The notes under the pieces were generated by a model that ran no database searches, was not told the origin of the DNA, and worked only from the letters and a program-made list of their open reading frames with translations. The position numbers and the translations under genes were made by a program. A stretch of DNA of 64,000 bases from Odontocerum albicorne (taxonomy: Eukaryota; Arthropoda; Insecta; Trichoptera; Odontoceridae): NCBI GenBank assembly GCA_949825065.1, contig OX463855.1, positions 38,760,301 to 38,824,300 of the forward strand. Direction: 5' to 3'. Positions within the stretch are counted from its first letter, which is position 1; each line of letters starts with the position of its first letter. Shown piece after piece: positions 21,745 to 33,135 of the stretch.

Positions 21745-21965
21745 ATTATAGTACTTAGAGTCGTGACCTATGGGATGCTGGTGGTACTGGTTGCGAAGAC
21801 ACGTCTCCACTCATCTCGGTCACTTGCCGTTTTTATGCGAGTGTTCAGGCTCCCCTCAGTCAATTCCTTCACCTTTATCACTCACCTCTATCTTGCTGGC
21901 TCTCTGCATTTGCCTCTTCTTATTGGCACACTTTATATAACCATGCATATCTCCAAGTTATTGAC
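21745..21965 (-). mobile_element. LINE C-terminal tail relict
   Basis: The minus strand contains ELTEGSLNTRIKTASDRDEW followed by RRVFATS, the usual end of an RTE-type reverse transcriptase (RDRxEWRR block). Upstream parts are unrecognisable. Confidence 0.5.
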
Positions 21966-22830
21966 TCACGTCTGGAGATTTACCTGGAAAAACCGCAGAA
22001 TGCACTGGAAACATATATAAGTCAATTGTATCGTCACATATATTTCCTGGAGTATGGAGACGTTTGTTCTTTTGGGGGGCCGAGGGATTCTCAGCATCCC
22101 CATGGAATCGATTCTTACAGATTCTCGGACTTTTATTCTTTGGTTTGGTACGATTGGAAATACCCCGATATCTACATTTTTTACTTATTGGGTCATGCCA
22201 TTTTTAGCAATCTGCATTCGTCTCATTATTTCCTTCTAACAACCGCCCTCTGCACAAATCGAGCATCCAAGGTATATAAAATATATGTTACAAATTTATA
22301 ATATTAATGTTAAACTTGATTTTTCCAAATGTTCTCAACACCGTTTCGCAATTCGTAACGATAATTTCTCATTAATTAGGCCGAGGGGAGTGGAGAGGTG
22401 CCGATTATGACTTATCGCAATATATAATACAATAATATTAATATAGGAACTCAAACTTCTCTACAAACAACAATAATTATTGCTGAACACGTAAAATAGG
22501 CCCCTCGCTCTGAACACGCTGATATGTTGAGGAAAACTTATGGCACACGAACATTTCTCGATAAATTTGATTGTGAAATGAAGTTTGGACGAGAAACAAT
22601 TTCGTTATAATCCGACATTTTGTATTTTAATACTATCAATTTGTATGAATTATCTTAGAATATCTTTTATGTTGTTTAATATTTTCAATACCTCTAGTTT
22701 ATTAATTCATGGAAACCTCGTTTTATCAATTACACTAAAATTAATTACACATTTAACATTGATTAGAAGTTATCATAGGTATACCATATATAACTATTTA
22801 TTTATTTGACACTTTTATTGCAAATAAAAT
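21966..22830. other. Presumed intron, no gene seen
   Basis: A+T-rich sequence. An open frame at 22026-22301 (+) in a less A+T-rich patch has no similarity I recognise and no good splice sites. Confidence 0.35.
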
Positions 22831-22880
22831 CTGGCGGGCTTATTGCCAGGCGGCAATCTCTTCCAACCAACCAGACAAAA
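22831..22880 (-). mobile_element. SINE 3' tail fragment
   Basis: CTGGCGGGCTTATTGCC followed by the inverted family tail and TTCCAACCAACCAGA. Only the last ~50 bp of the SINE remain. Confidence 0.7.
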
Positions 22881-23099
22881 GTAAATGAAGCAAATTACGT
22901 GGTCGCATAAATCATTCAAATGACTATCCATCCCCACGAAATCCATAAACTTATACGTGAGCACATGACATGCCCACGAACCCCACAAAGGCGGACAGTC
23001 ACCCGAACATTCTTTTTCATAAAAAATGAGATATCATCAATCAAAGGAAAGGAACGGATGGTGGAGAGGAAAGGAAAAGAAAAATCAGGAATGAAACAC

Positions 23100-23290
23100 G
23101 TTATTTTACTGACTAAAAATTAAGAGGTTTTTCAGTCGCTTCTTAAAGCATGCCAAGGACGGAGCGAGTCTTATTGTATATTGGTTTGTAACTGATTCCA
23201 GAGTCTCACTGCATGGACAGTAAAGGACGACGTAAAGAAAGAAGAGCGGTGAATTTGAAAGGCCAATAAACAATCTCTGTTTGAGCGTAG
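23100..23290 (-). mobile_element. CR1-like LINE C-terminal relict
   Basis: The minus strand, across frameshifts, gives FTVHAVRLWNQLQTN and SLACFKKRLKNLL, the ending typical of CR1/L2-type reverse transcriptases (RLWNSLP...FKxxLKxxL). Short and decayed. Confidence 0.55.
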
Positions 23291-23299
23291 CGCTAATCC

Positions 23300-24784
23300 A
23301 TGATTCGAAACTATATTATTTGAATTATAATATTTATTCAAATTATTTTGTTTTACTGTTTCTTTATTTATTTTCTGAAAACAGTAATAAATGAGTGGTA
23401 TATTAGTTACTTTTTAGACTGGTAACTAATGTCTAAGGTTTTCTTTCTCAACGCTCCTACAGTGTAGCATAATAAACGGTGAAAACTTTTTTATACTTTT
23501 GGTTAAATGCATTAATTGGCACTTATATCACATTTATTTTTACTTATTGTAACTCACTTTATATTTTAACACTGATGTACTCGTATTTCCACAAGAACAA
23601 GGAAAATAAATGAATATAAATAAAATTAATTTAAAATGTTATTTAATACATTTTGTTACATGTCGTTTTTGTAACTTCATTTAGTTTTTTTTTCTTAATT
23701 TGGATATAAAATACTAGTTAGCAATTTTTTTGGATCACTGGATAATTTCGTTCATCAAGATTTTATTTGTTTTGTTTCCTGTATACACGTTATAACTGTC
23801 TAAGATGATTTCGGGCAACTCTGTTTAAAGAAAGACACGGTTATGTTTCTTCGTGTAGACATTAATAGAAATATTGTATTGCAATTCTCATCAAAGAATG
23901 TCTCGTTTTTTTTATTATAATTTAATTTTTCATCAAAGGTACGATTTCTTTACAAATTTATAAAAAAAAAATAGTTCGTGCTTCATTTACAAAATTATAT
24001 TTAAATGAAAAAATAACCAAATAAAAAGACACAACAGAACATTTAAAAAATACAGAGTGAGTGCACGAGTCGAAATATATGTACAGTTGATCACACGATA
24101 CTGGGATGTCCTAAGTCAGCTGCCCGCACCTCACCGTATCAACTTGACAAATACGGAAAGAATAGTGCAGTGCAAATTCAATGCCTCATCAACTCTGCAA
24201 TCAGCCTATTTTTATAGCTCGACAGACTGGAAAAATATCGGCTATCTCAGCAATTTGATTTCCCAAAAGACGGTACTTTATTTACAAAAAAATCTATTCA
24301 AATGGTATTATATATCCCGTTACCATACCATCCCTTTCCTGTCTTCCGCTAATAAAGATTCCATCGGTCCACTAATGGTGTCAGTCTAATATTCCAACTG
24401 TCGTCTTGCCTTTCCTCTGCACTCCTGGTGGCCGTAACCGGTTTCCCAAGGCAGCCCGGTTCTCCGCAGCGTTTTGATCAATAACACACGTACTCGTAAC
24501 ATATCTGTCCACTGTGCACAGTGCCGTGGCTCCTCACTGCTCACTGCCAGTCCTCGTAGTATTCTAATATGGGCCACTAGATCTGCAATCCGAGGTGCCG
24601 TCAGGCTATGCTGCCATCGGATTTGCATTTTTTCCTCGTTTTATTGTTACATAATTGGTTTTAGGTGCTGCATTTAAATGTGATATTCGCTATTTTTATT
24701 TTTATATATTCTTGTACAGGAAACCGATAAGTTGAATATAATCATTTTACGTAGATACATCATACAGTTACACCGTCTCCATTT
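23300..24784. other. Presumed intron; unidentified patch at 24057-24630
   Basis: Mostly A+T-rich. 24380-24630 is less A+T-rich and open on the minus strand for 80 codons (from RIADLVAHIRILRGLAVSSE onward), but I recognise no family. It may be an old retroelement. Confidence 0.35.
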
Positions 24785-25262
24785 CAGTGGTAGGCAGAAA
24801 AGAGAGAGCTCCAGACTTGCATATCGCGACACACATCTTTAGCCTCTTCTTCACCCATACAACTTCTATTATTTATCTGATTTTCTGTTTCTTTCTTTCA
24901 AAATATACACTTGTTCGAACCATACTTTCCATGGTTTTCCTCTACCACACCTTCCATTTACATTTGTACTGTATATTTGTTTTGTTTTTATTTCTTCATA
25001 CATTCGTTTCACGTGCAAAAACCATCTCGGAGTGCTCTCTTCTCCATCTTGCTCAACCTTAAGTTTACACTCATCCCTTACAACTTCATTGCGTATTCTG
25101 TTATACATTGTCATCCTACGTATTCTAAGTGCACGCATTTCTAAAACATTTATTCGGGTCTTTTCATTCTTGTTCCACGTCCACGTTTCAGTCCCATCCA
25201 TCAGAGTTGGCACTAAAATACGAGTATGGACTATTATCTTGACAGACTGATATTTCGCTCGC
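24785..25262 (-). mobile_element. LINE tail, family C
   Basis: Minus-strand open frame of 131 codons (24869-25264): LVPTLMDGTETWTWNKNEKT, then EMRALRIRRMTMYNRIRNEV, FLHVKRMYEEIKTKQIYS and GRCGRGKPWKVWFEQV. The 3' end at 24785 has the family C ending (GGTAGGCAGAAAAGAGAGAG on the + strand). This is the best-preserved family C copy here. Confidence 0.8.
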
Positions 25263-25264
25263 AA

Positions 25265-25704
25265 TTAATCAAATTATTCATTTAATTTTTATATTATAAT
25301 ACAAGTCAGTACTTGGTATGCGCAACAATACATTCAAGACAATAAAAATAATTATAAACAAATAGTTTCATATCCACAGCACCGTTTAATATGTGAATTC
25401 ATTGAAATAAAAAGTGATACTTTGTGGTTCTTTAATCGTCGTAAAAAATAATGACAGAAAACCATCGGATCAACTCGTATCAACGTCAAATGCAGCTATA
25501 CGAGTAAAGAATTTAATGCTCTTGATATGAAAGCTCACTTCATTGGTTATTTTTATGGTTTCATTAATTCAAGTCGGTCGATAGGAATATATTGTTATTA
25601 GGGAGTTTAAACTCGTTAGTTATTACAATGCGCGATTAAGTATAGAAATAAATAAGTCTTTTAAGTGTACTCACATTTTTTTAAAGCTTAAAAGTATAAT
25701 TAAA
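25265..25704. other. Presumed intron, no gene seen
   Basis: A+T-rich. It contains one copy of the dispersed octamer at 25499. Confidence 0.4.
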
Positions 25705-26120
25705 GTATAAATAAATAATAAATAAATATAGGTTTATTGACAGCAACATAGTATGTACAAAATATATTTAAATAACAATTCTAAAACACATAAATTGCAG
25801 AGAATACATTAAATACAGAAGCTATCAAAAGGTCTGGGCTCATCTAATAGCATCCCCTCGGCCAAGATACACCCCACCAATATAGGGCTAACCCAGCCAC
25901 GGGGATAACAGATGTTTTTCAGCTCACACCCTTGAACACGTAGAACAAGAATATAAAAAAAAAAACACAGAAAATAAATGGATGACAAAAAAAATACATT
26001 CAAGAGAGAAGACATTAAGAGGTCCGGGCTCATCCCACAAAATTCCCCCGGCCGAGATACACCCCACCAATGTAGGGCGAGCCCGAGCGCAAGGGCATCG
26101 TATTACACTTCCATAGTATG
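25705..26120 (-). mobile_element. Retroelement 3' end with internal direct repeat
   Basis: The left edge is a (TAAA)n-type tail followed, on the minus strand, by TGCTGTCAATAAACC with an AATAAA hexamer, as at the 3' end of a retrotransposed transcript. Inside, an ~80-bp block around GATACACCCCACCAATRTAGGG occurs twice in direct orientation (25825-25905 and 26012-26095). The translated block reads LVGCISAGGILWDEPGPL. I cannot assign a family. Confidence 0.45.
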
Positions 26121-26194
26121 AATTGACCATATTACATACTACCATAACATAACATATAATTTGTACAGTAAAATAGTCATAATATGGATACAGT

Positions 26195-26560
26195 ATATTA
26201 AATCTAAAAAGAGCCGAATATAATAAAGGCGGATGTGTTGAGCAAGGTGAAAAAGAACACTGAGATGGTTTGAGCACGTAAAACGAATGAATGAAGAAAT
26301 ACTAGCAAAACAAATATACAGTGCAAATATGAGTAGAAGGCGTGGTCGAGGAAAACCAAAGAAAGTGATATTTTGAAAGAATGAAATGTAAAAAGTTAGA
26401 GAAGTCGTAGGAACTGTATGAGAAGGTGTATAGATGTAGAAGAGGCGAAATATGTGTGTGTGTGTTGCGATAGGAAAGTCTGACCCTCTCTCATTTTTGC
26501 CTACCTCGATAGGGAGAAGGCCTGATGGTATGTATGTATGTAGTATGTTTTTTTTATTTA
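26195..26560 (+). mobile_element. LINE tail, family C
   Basis: Decayed C-terminal block (LRWFEHVKRMNEEILAKQIY-like, then RRRGRGKPKKV, with one-base shifts) and a well-preserved 3' end (GACCCTCTCTCATTTTTGCC, CCTCGATAGGGAGAAGG) ending in a TATGTATGTATG tail at 26528-26548. The SINE at 26571 follows directly. Confidence 0.7.
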
Positions 26561-26570
26561 TTAAAGTTAC

Positions 26571-26751
26571 GACTCCGTGGCCTGGTGGTAAGACACTTGT
26601 CTGCCGATCCGGAGGTTGCGGGTTCGATCCACGCTGGAAGCCAGATTTTTTTAAATATGATTCCAGTCTGGTTAACACTTAGGGCTTATAAAAAAATATA
26701 TTTCTGGTTGGTTGGAAGAGATTGCCACGTGGCAATAAACTCGCCAGGTTA
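26571..26751 (+). mobile_element. tRNA-derived SINE, full length
   Basis: The head has a clear A box (TGGCCTGGTGG) and B box (GGTTCGATCC), a body with ATTCCAGTCTGGTTAACACT, and the family tail GTTGGTTGGAAGAGATTGCC, CGTGGCAATAAACTCGCCAGG. Nearly identical to 41530-41708, which suggests recent mobility. Confidence 0.9.
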
Positions 26752-27562
26752 AAATAAACAAAATAAAAATTATCTATAATGTATACATTTGCTAAAGGCT
26801 ATGCCTATATACAAATTAATAATTTTCGAACTATAAACTATTCTTCCAAAATAAAACTTATTCATATTTAAAAAAATTCAGTAGATTTTATATAATTATC
26901 TTAGTGATAAGTGAACACTGCATAAATGGATTTTGTCGCAGTATAATTGTTAATACGTAATTGTCCGGCGCTCTTTAAATTCAACTCACAGCTCGCGCTC
27001 TTGTGCGTGTACTATACGAGTATGCACGAGTATAGTATGTATATTGGAATGTGTCCTCTCTCGCCCATGGTTTGTTTTGATGATGAACATAAATATACTC
27101 GTACCCGTCAGTTTAGCCGCTTCTGTGTGGATATGGTTCCGCGGATTCAATTGACATAGGTCAGTTATGTTAGTGCGGGGAGTTAGTTCCTAATCAATTC
27201 CAAGAAGCGTTTCATAATTAAATCAATTAATTACTTAATAAATAAATGTATACGTAAAACATATCACATTCCACTGATCGGTCAACTAGATTCGAATGAC
27301 CGATATACATAATAATATGTCATATCATTTATATTCTTGAAAACTTTTAATCTCTTTGCTTAAAAAAATGTAGGTTATTATTTTGAGATTTGGTACCATC
27401 TGCGGATGCAATAAATACATATAAGGATTTTATTTGGAAATTGTACGTAATTTTAGCATCAGATTTAGCAGCAATTACTCTTGTATTATTAGCTATTTAA
27501 CACTAAAACTAATACACTCTTATTATACAGTGTAGTACTTTATTATATTATATTATAATTGC
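26752..27562. other. Presumed intron, no gene seen
   Basis: A+T-rich. It contains octamer copies at 27015 and 27096 plus a 7-of-8 match at 27025. Confidence 0.4.
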
Positions 27563-27660
27563 GATTTACTTAGCTTAGTTGTAGCATTCTTGATTTCCTG
27601 TCGGGAATTTCGGGTTCGAATCCCGATAGCAATAAAAAGGGTGCCAGTCTGTTGAAAGAG
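27563..27660 (+). mobile_element. SINE with tRNA-like head
   Basis: A-box-like TAGCTTAGTTG, B box GGTTCGAATCC and then a body remnant GTGCCAGTCTGTTG that resembles the family body. Truncated by the LINE that follows. Confidence 0.55.
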
Positions 27661-27689
27661 TTCATCTGATAACAATATATAGTACGCAC

Positions 27690-28140
27690 ATGCTGACTCC
27701 TCTATGGCTCCGAATGCTGGACGATGTATAACTCTTACTCTAGGCAACTAGAAACTGCTGAAATGCGCATGCTAAAATAGATGGTCAGCTGGTGTGTCCC
27801 TAAGAGACAAAATAAAAAGCTCACGCATTCGTATAAGCCTAGGTGTTACAGACATCAACAGCAAGATGGAGGAGAGGCGATTGAGATGGTATGGGCACGT
27901 TGGACGCAGAGCACCCGATCACATTGTGAACCAAGCAATCTCCATGGATCTTCCTCGAATAACAACCAGAGGAAGACCAAAGAATTCGTGGGTGGTGCAA
28001 AAAGATAACCTGGTGCAGAGGCACGGCCTGGTGGACGTAGTCCGGAACAGAAAAGCATACAACCTGAGGACGAGGAGAGCTGACCCCAACAGTCTTCGCA
28101 GACAGTGAGTTGGGATGGAGCCAGGGAGAAGAAGAAGCTG
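27690..28140 (+). mobile_element. LINE tail, family E
   Basis: Frame 27794-28108: MSLRDKIKSSRIRISLGVTD, then RRLRWYGHVGRRAPDHIVNQ, RGRPKNSWVVQKDN and RKAYNLRTRRADPNS, the C-terminus of an RTE-type reverse transcriptase. Its 3' end is GAGCCAGGGAGAAGAAGAAG. A stop and frameshift lie upstream near 27778. Copy 45318-45705 is very similar. Confidence 0.82.
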
Positions 28141-28460
28141 AGCGTTAGTTTTGCCAACACGTTCAATGACGAACCGTGAGTTCCGTGCCTAATCCAGATA
28201 TTCTAATCCCGAAAGCTCGCTTGCTAGAGCCGAAGACAACATTGTATCCCGGCCACGCTCTTCAATATATCCAAAACACTTATTCGGATATATTGAAAGG
28301 TGCCGTACGAAAAACAATTTAACATTCAATTTATATACGATTTTTACAATTGTTAAAAAAATAGGCACATTTTTTACTTCTACCAAAATTTATACCTCAA
28401 ATTTGAATAAAATATATCAATAATTGTTTTATTGATTTCTGTCATATTACCTATATATAA
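28141..28460. other. Presumed intron, no gene seen
   Basis: No exon or element recognised. Confidence 0.4.
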
Positions 28461-28462
28461 TA

Positions 28463-28622
28463 CCCGGCGGTAAGTAATACACATCGGGCTTAAGAAAGAG
28501 ACTGTAGCTTTGTACAGCGTCGTCTCTGTCGCACGATGAGCTAACAGTCCATGCGACAGAGACGACGCTCTACAAAGCGACAGTCTCTTTCTTAAGCCCG
28601 ATATGTATTACTTACCGCCGGG
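28463..28622. mobile_element. Hairpin MITE, 160 bp, TA-flanked
   Basis: Arms of about 72 bp are near-perfect inverted copies and fold around a ~16-nt loop. The tips read CCCGGCGGTAAGTAATAC from both ends, with TA at 28461-28462 and 28623-28624. The arms differ at only a few positions. There is no coding capacity. Almost the whole element is one hairpin. Confidence 0.9.
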
Positions 28623-28624
28623 TA

Positions 28625-29691
28625 CTATATATACTCTATTTCGCCCGTTCAGCATTATACACTACATCATGTCCACAAAACTCACAAAGAGCTATAATTC
28701 TATCTATCGTTCAAGATTCAAAAGTTCATACAATGCTTGAAATTTTGAGTTACATACTGACGTATTTAATTAAAAAAAATCCTTAAGCTAGATTGACATA
28801 GTGTAGCATAAAAATCCCAAACTGGCAACATTAATCTATTTGATTTAGTTAATGTTTTTTTTTCATGAAAATCGGTTTAAAATTCTAGTAATTTATAAAG
28901 CGCTACTTCGTAACACCGGAGCGCTCCAATAATGTGTTAGGCAGGTATGATATTAAGCGTCATGAAATCAATACAAGTGAAACCGAAAAATAGGTAAGTA
29001 CTAAATGACAAAAGATCATCTTCAAATAGTAAAAAACTCCAAACAAAATAAAAAAGACACCGTTGGGAATTAAACACGGGAAACCTGAGTGCTAAGCGAG
29101 CATGCTAAAAACTGGGCCGCAGTATACGTAATTTATTTACTCTTACGAGGAATACGTATTTGCATACAATTCTAACCGCATATTTGTGTTGGTAAAAACA
29201 TTTAAAAATCCTTGGTAACGTTGTATTAAAACGATTAAAAAATAACATTAACATTAATACGATAGTTAGTGTAGAGATTTAACCGGTTTTGCAGATGTAA
29301 ATCGACTCTCAAGGCTGTACACCTCTCCGCGCTGCGCACTACATCTGTCCTCAGTCCTTCTCTATCGCATGTTCCCGCACTCGACACGAGGATGTCTTCA
29401 ATCTTCGATACTAAATTGCTTCAAGAAGATACAATGCCTGAATTCAGAAAGTGCTTACAGTGATTTGTTTTCAGCATTAGTTATTTTATCTTTTCGGATT
29501 TTCTTCTCTCGTGGCTGAGTGTACAGACTGCTGACACGCCACACCCTGATTAATAGCTAAGTAGATCTCTCCTAATCTCTTAGAGACCAGAAAAGTTATT
29601 ATCTATTTTATGATACATGATAGTCATACATAAGAGTATGATATATGTTGTTTATAGTTAAGGCATGAACGTTCTGGAGGTTTAAAGACAT
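28625..29691. other. Presumed intron; SINE-head remnant at 29068-29120
   Basis: A+T-rich. 29068-29120 on the minus strand looks like a degenerate tRNA-like head (B-box-like GTGTTTAATTCCC), weakly supported. Nothing else is recognised. Confidence 0.35.
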
Positions 29692-29766
29692 TGTAATTTA
29701 TTTTTATCAAACACTGTTTATTCCACTTTTTGTGAAATAAACAGTGTTTGATAAAAATAAATTACA
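29692..29766. repeat. Perfect 31-bp inverted repeat
   Basis: Arms 29692-29722 and 29736-29766 are exact inverted copies containing ATCAAACACTGTTTATT, with a 13-nt spacer. It lies directly upstream of the family F LINE. The ~50 bp to its left (29648-29690) recur in inverted orientation at 41783-41832. Confidence 0.85.
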
Positions 29767-29779
29767 AAGAGTATAATAT

Positions 29780-30470
29780 ATTATGGCAGTCATAAATATT
29801 GTCATATTAGCCCGCTTCTAAAAAGTCTACACTGGCTCAAGTGTCGCAAACAAATTGATTTCAAGCGTTGCCTTTTTATTAAAATCCCTTAGTGGGACGT
29901 CTCCATTGTATCTTTCGAATCTGTGTCTGAGGGGTGTTCCTTCAGAGATGAGTAGAACTTTAAGGTCGATTTCATCTTATAAATTTTTTGTTTCAAATCG
30001 ATCCAATAGGGTGGGGTGTTCTGATAGAACTTTTGCCGTTGCTGATCCTGTGGCGTGGAATGGTCTACATCTTAGTGTTAGAAATCTAGATGACCTATGC
30101 AACTTGAAGAAAAACTTGAAGACAACCCTTTTTGGGAGGTCTTATCAAAATTTATGATGCTGTATGAACATTATTACACTACACCTAAAGCCGAATGTGT
30201 TACTATCGCATACTGGAAAATCTACAAAGGTTTCTTTGTGCTTAATCTTCTGTTGGGAAGTTTTCTTATCGAATATGGAATATATACAGATGCGGGGAAG
30301 TACCTAATCAAATGACCGCAACCACTACATTCCTATCCTTACCATCAACGTATATATTTATCTTTACTTTATAATATTTTTTTATATCTGTCAATAATAA
30401 TGGGTTCGAGTCTCGAGCTAGAGCGCTCTTAACGAAAGTTCGTTCTCTAAACGGTCGGGTATTAAACATA
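29780..30470 (+). mobile_element. CR1/L2-like LINE, family F, C-terminus and 3' UTR
   Basis: The + strand reads LHWLKCRKQIDFKRC, then TSPLYLSNLCLRGVPSE, DRTFAVADPVAWNGLHLS and LCNLKKNLKTTLFGRSYQNL before a stop at 30155-30157, with one shift near 29850. This is the C-terminal end of a CR1/L2-type reverse transcriptase. The ~300-bp 3' UTR ends in a conserved block (30400-30460) that is also found in the copies at 45232, 54187 and 60690. Confidence 0.8.
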
Positions 30471-30488
30471 TCATTTTTCCTTTTACTA

Positions 30489-31781
30489 GGTTAGTCAAAA
30501 AGTTTTGAAAGCGGAAATGAAAATACATTTTTTTTGGGGGGAAATCACTTTTATTGCTCAGTATAGTCTCCCATAAGATCAATACACTTGGTCCAACGAT
30601 CTTCCAACTTTGTTGTACCATCACGGAAGTGACTTTCTGAAAGGCCTTCAAAATACTCCTCTACGACGGCTATAACCTCTTCGTTTGATGAAAAATGCTT
30701 TCCAAGAAGGAATTTTTTGAGGTGTGAGAACAGCCAGAAGTCAGAGGGAGCTAAATCTGGCGAATAGGGTGGATGCTGCAACAATTCGTACCCCAATTCA
30801 CTGATTTTCGCGGTGGTTTTATGAGCTGTGTGAGCAGGTGCATTGTCTTGATGAAAAATGATTTTTTTCTTCTGCAAACCGGGTCTTTTTTCACAAATTT
30901 TTTCATCCAACTGGTCCAAAAGGTCACAATAATAATCAGAGTTGATTGTCTTACCAGTTTGGAGATAATCTATCAATAAAATTCCTTTTGCATCCAAAAA
31001 ACTGACGCTTACACCTTATTGGCCGATTTCTGGACACGAACTCGCTTCGGAGCCAAAGTGCCTGGTTCACACCACTCCTTAGCCTCTTGTTTTGATTCAG
31101 GATCATGGTGGTAGACCCAAGTCTCATCCATAGTGATGAATCGACGCAGAAAATTCTTTTTATCCTTTCGCTCATATCATTGCTCCAAATGTTGCTCAGA
31201 AAGTCGCATTCGAACGTGTTTTTGTTGCATTGTTAGCAAATGCGGCACCCATTGTGCACACAGTTTTTCGAAACCCAAAACTTCAGCCAAAATATGCCAT
31301 GTTGTTCCATGTGAGATGCCTATGGTGTCAGCTATCACATCCACAGTCGATCGATGATCTTCCAAAACCATATCCTGTATTTTCGCTATGATTTCTGGTG
31401 TTGATGCACTTTTTGGACGTCCTGAGCGCGGATCGTCTTCAACGCTTGTACGGCCACGCTTTAACTCCAAAACCCATCGGTGAACGGCTGGAAATGAAGG
31501 AGAAGACTCCTTTAATACTTTCACCATCTTTGCATGGATCTCAGTAGCCGATAAACCTTCCAAAACAAAGAATTTAATCACTGCACGATATTCGGATTTT
31601 TCCATTGTTAAAAAATACACTGACACGTCAACTTCAAATGGCTTGTAAACAAAGAATGAATTGACAGATTGAAATGAAATTTTGAGTACGTTCTTATGAA
31701 AGATGAAATATTAAAATGGCGTAGAAATTTTGGTTTTTCTACTGCTCCATAGATGTCGCTTTCAAAATTTTTTGACTAACC
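30489..31781 (-). mobile_element. Mariner copy, broken transposase
   Basis: Same ends as the 10257 element, TA at 30487-30488 and 31782-31783, length 1293 bp. The minus-strand transposase is split. The N-terminal half (31177-31626) is open up to HLSEQHLEQ-like residues, then a short insertion near 31172-31180 adds a stop. Near 31000-31025 there is a nonsense change and a one-base loss. The C-terminal half (30551-30997) is open to the normal stop. Unlike the open copy at 10432, this one keeps the canonical DETWVYHH and YSPDL motifs. It sits at the 3' edge of the family F LINE. Confidence 0.92.
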
Positions 31782-31783
31782 TA

Positions 31784-32209
31784 TTATTATTATTAATACC
31801 GAAAAAACTAGGGACCATATAAAGATCAAAAATATTTTATAATTTCTTTGAAGAAGATTTTTCTTAAATAATGGACGTTACTTTCACATTGATGATTATT
31901 CATTAAAGGGTAACGCTATTTGTATATTTTGTTTATTTGTTTGTTGAAATGCAATATTTACCATATTGACGGGCATAACTAACAACATAAATTCCACTTG
32001 TAACAGTGAAGAAATTTAAGTGGATTTCCTAACAGCAAAACGTCAGATAACGAGTTAGGTTGGTTAAGAGTGCAAATCTTGCAAATTCTAATTCAAAGTG
32101 AATTGAATTATGTTTTAAAATTTCGAAGGCAAAATTAAAATTGCTTTATTTAGTTTTATCAGTGAATTGATTAATATTATTTATCTGGTATAGACCTACA
32201 ATATTTAAA
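31784..32209. other. Presumed intron, no gene seen
   Basis: A+T-rich, nothing recognised up to the assembly gap. Confidence 0.4.
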
Positions 32210-32409
32210 NNNNNNNNNNNNNNNNNNNNNNNNNNNNNNNNNNNNNNNNNNNNNNNNNNNNNNNNNNNNNNNNNNNNNNNNNNNNNNNNNNNNNNNNNNN
32301 NNNNNNNNNNNNNNNNNNNNNNNNNNNNNNNNNNNNNNNNNNNNNNNNNNNNNNNNNNNNNNNNNNNNNNNNNNNNNNNNNNNNNNNNNNNNNNNNNNNN
32401 NNNNNNNNN
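32210..32409. other. Assembly gap of 200 N
   Basis: Exactly 200 undetermined bases, which is probably a placeholder length. The flanks are A-rich. The 54-bp satellite begins 245 bp to the right, so collapsed repeats may explain the gap. Confidence 0.95.
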
Positions 32410-32617
32410 AAAAAAAACATAAATTTTCCAAGTTAGATAATCGAAAGACTTAAAAAAATATTTTTGCCGACTTAAAATTGTATTGTGTAAGTTTTTAAAA
32501 ATACGCGATTGTATAAAAAAAAACGTCGTTTCGCAACATTTGTCACACCAAGAATTTATGTAAAGCAGATATAAAGTGCCATTTCCATAAATTAAAATTA
32601 AAAAGTCCTGAAAGTAA

Positions 32618-33135
32618 AACAAGTCCGATATCCGCCAGGAATCGAAACGGCGACGCCTGGATGCTACGCAAGCGTGCTAACTGATAGGCACGGTGTCGAA
32701 AGGGTGACGCCTGGATGCTACGCAAGCGTGCTAACTGATAGGCACGGTGTCGAAAGGGTGACGCCTGGATGCTACGCAAGCGTGCTAACTGATAGGCACG
32801 GTGTCGAAAGGGTGACGCCTGGATGCTACGCAAGCGTGCTAACTGATAGACACGGTGTCGAAAGGGTGACGCCTGGATGCTACGCAAGCGTGCTAACTGA
32901 TAGGCACGGTGTCGAAAGGGTGACGCCTGGATGCTACGCAAGCGAGCTAACTGATAGGCACGGTGTCGAAAGGGTGACGCCTGGATGCTACGCAAGCGTG
33001 CTAACTGATAGGCACGGTGTCGAAAGGGTGACGCCTGGATGCTACGCAAGCGAGCTAACTGATAGGCACGGTGTCGAAAGGGTGACGCCTGGATGCTACG
33101 CAAGCGAGCTAACTGATAGGCACGGTGTCGAAAAT
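32618..33135. repeat. 54-bp satellite derived from a SINE tRNA-like head, about 9 copies
   Basis: Units of 54 bp run from about 32655 to 33134. Each contains ACGCCTGGATGCTACGCAAG and ACTGATAGGCACGGTGTCGA. Variants differ mainly at GCGTGCTAAC/GCGAGCTAAC. The leftmost unit (32625-32690) is preceded by CGCCAGGAATCGAAACGG. On the minus strand that gives a B-box-like TTTCGATTCC, so the array seems to have grown from the head of a tRNA-derived SINE. As 54 is divisible by 3 and lacks stops, both strands are open for about 170 codons. I regard these frames as accidental. Confidence 0.85.

Noticed and set aside
26571..26645. Functional tRNA gene
   Set aside because: A and B boxes are present but the sequence does not fold into a complete cloverleaf and is followed by a repeated SINE body and tail.
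26139..26678. 179-codon minus-strand frame
   Set aside because: It crosses the junction between a family C LINE in + orientation and a SINE, so it is antisense to both.
32146..32622. Open frame across the N gap
   Set aside because: Undetermined bases cannot show stops; no evidence of coding on either side.
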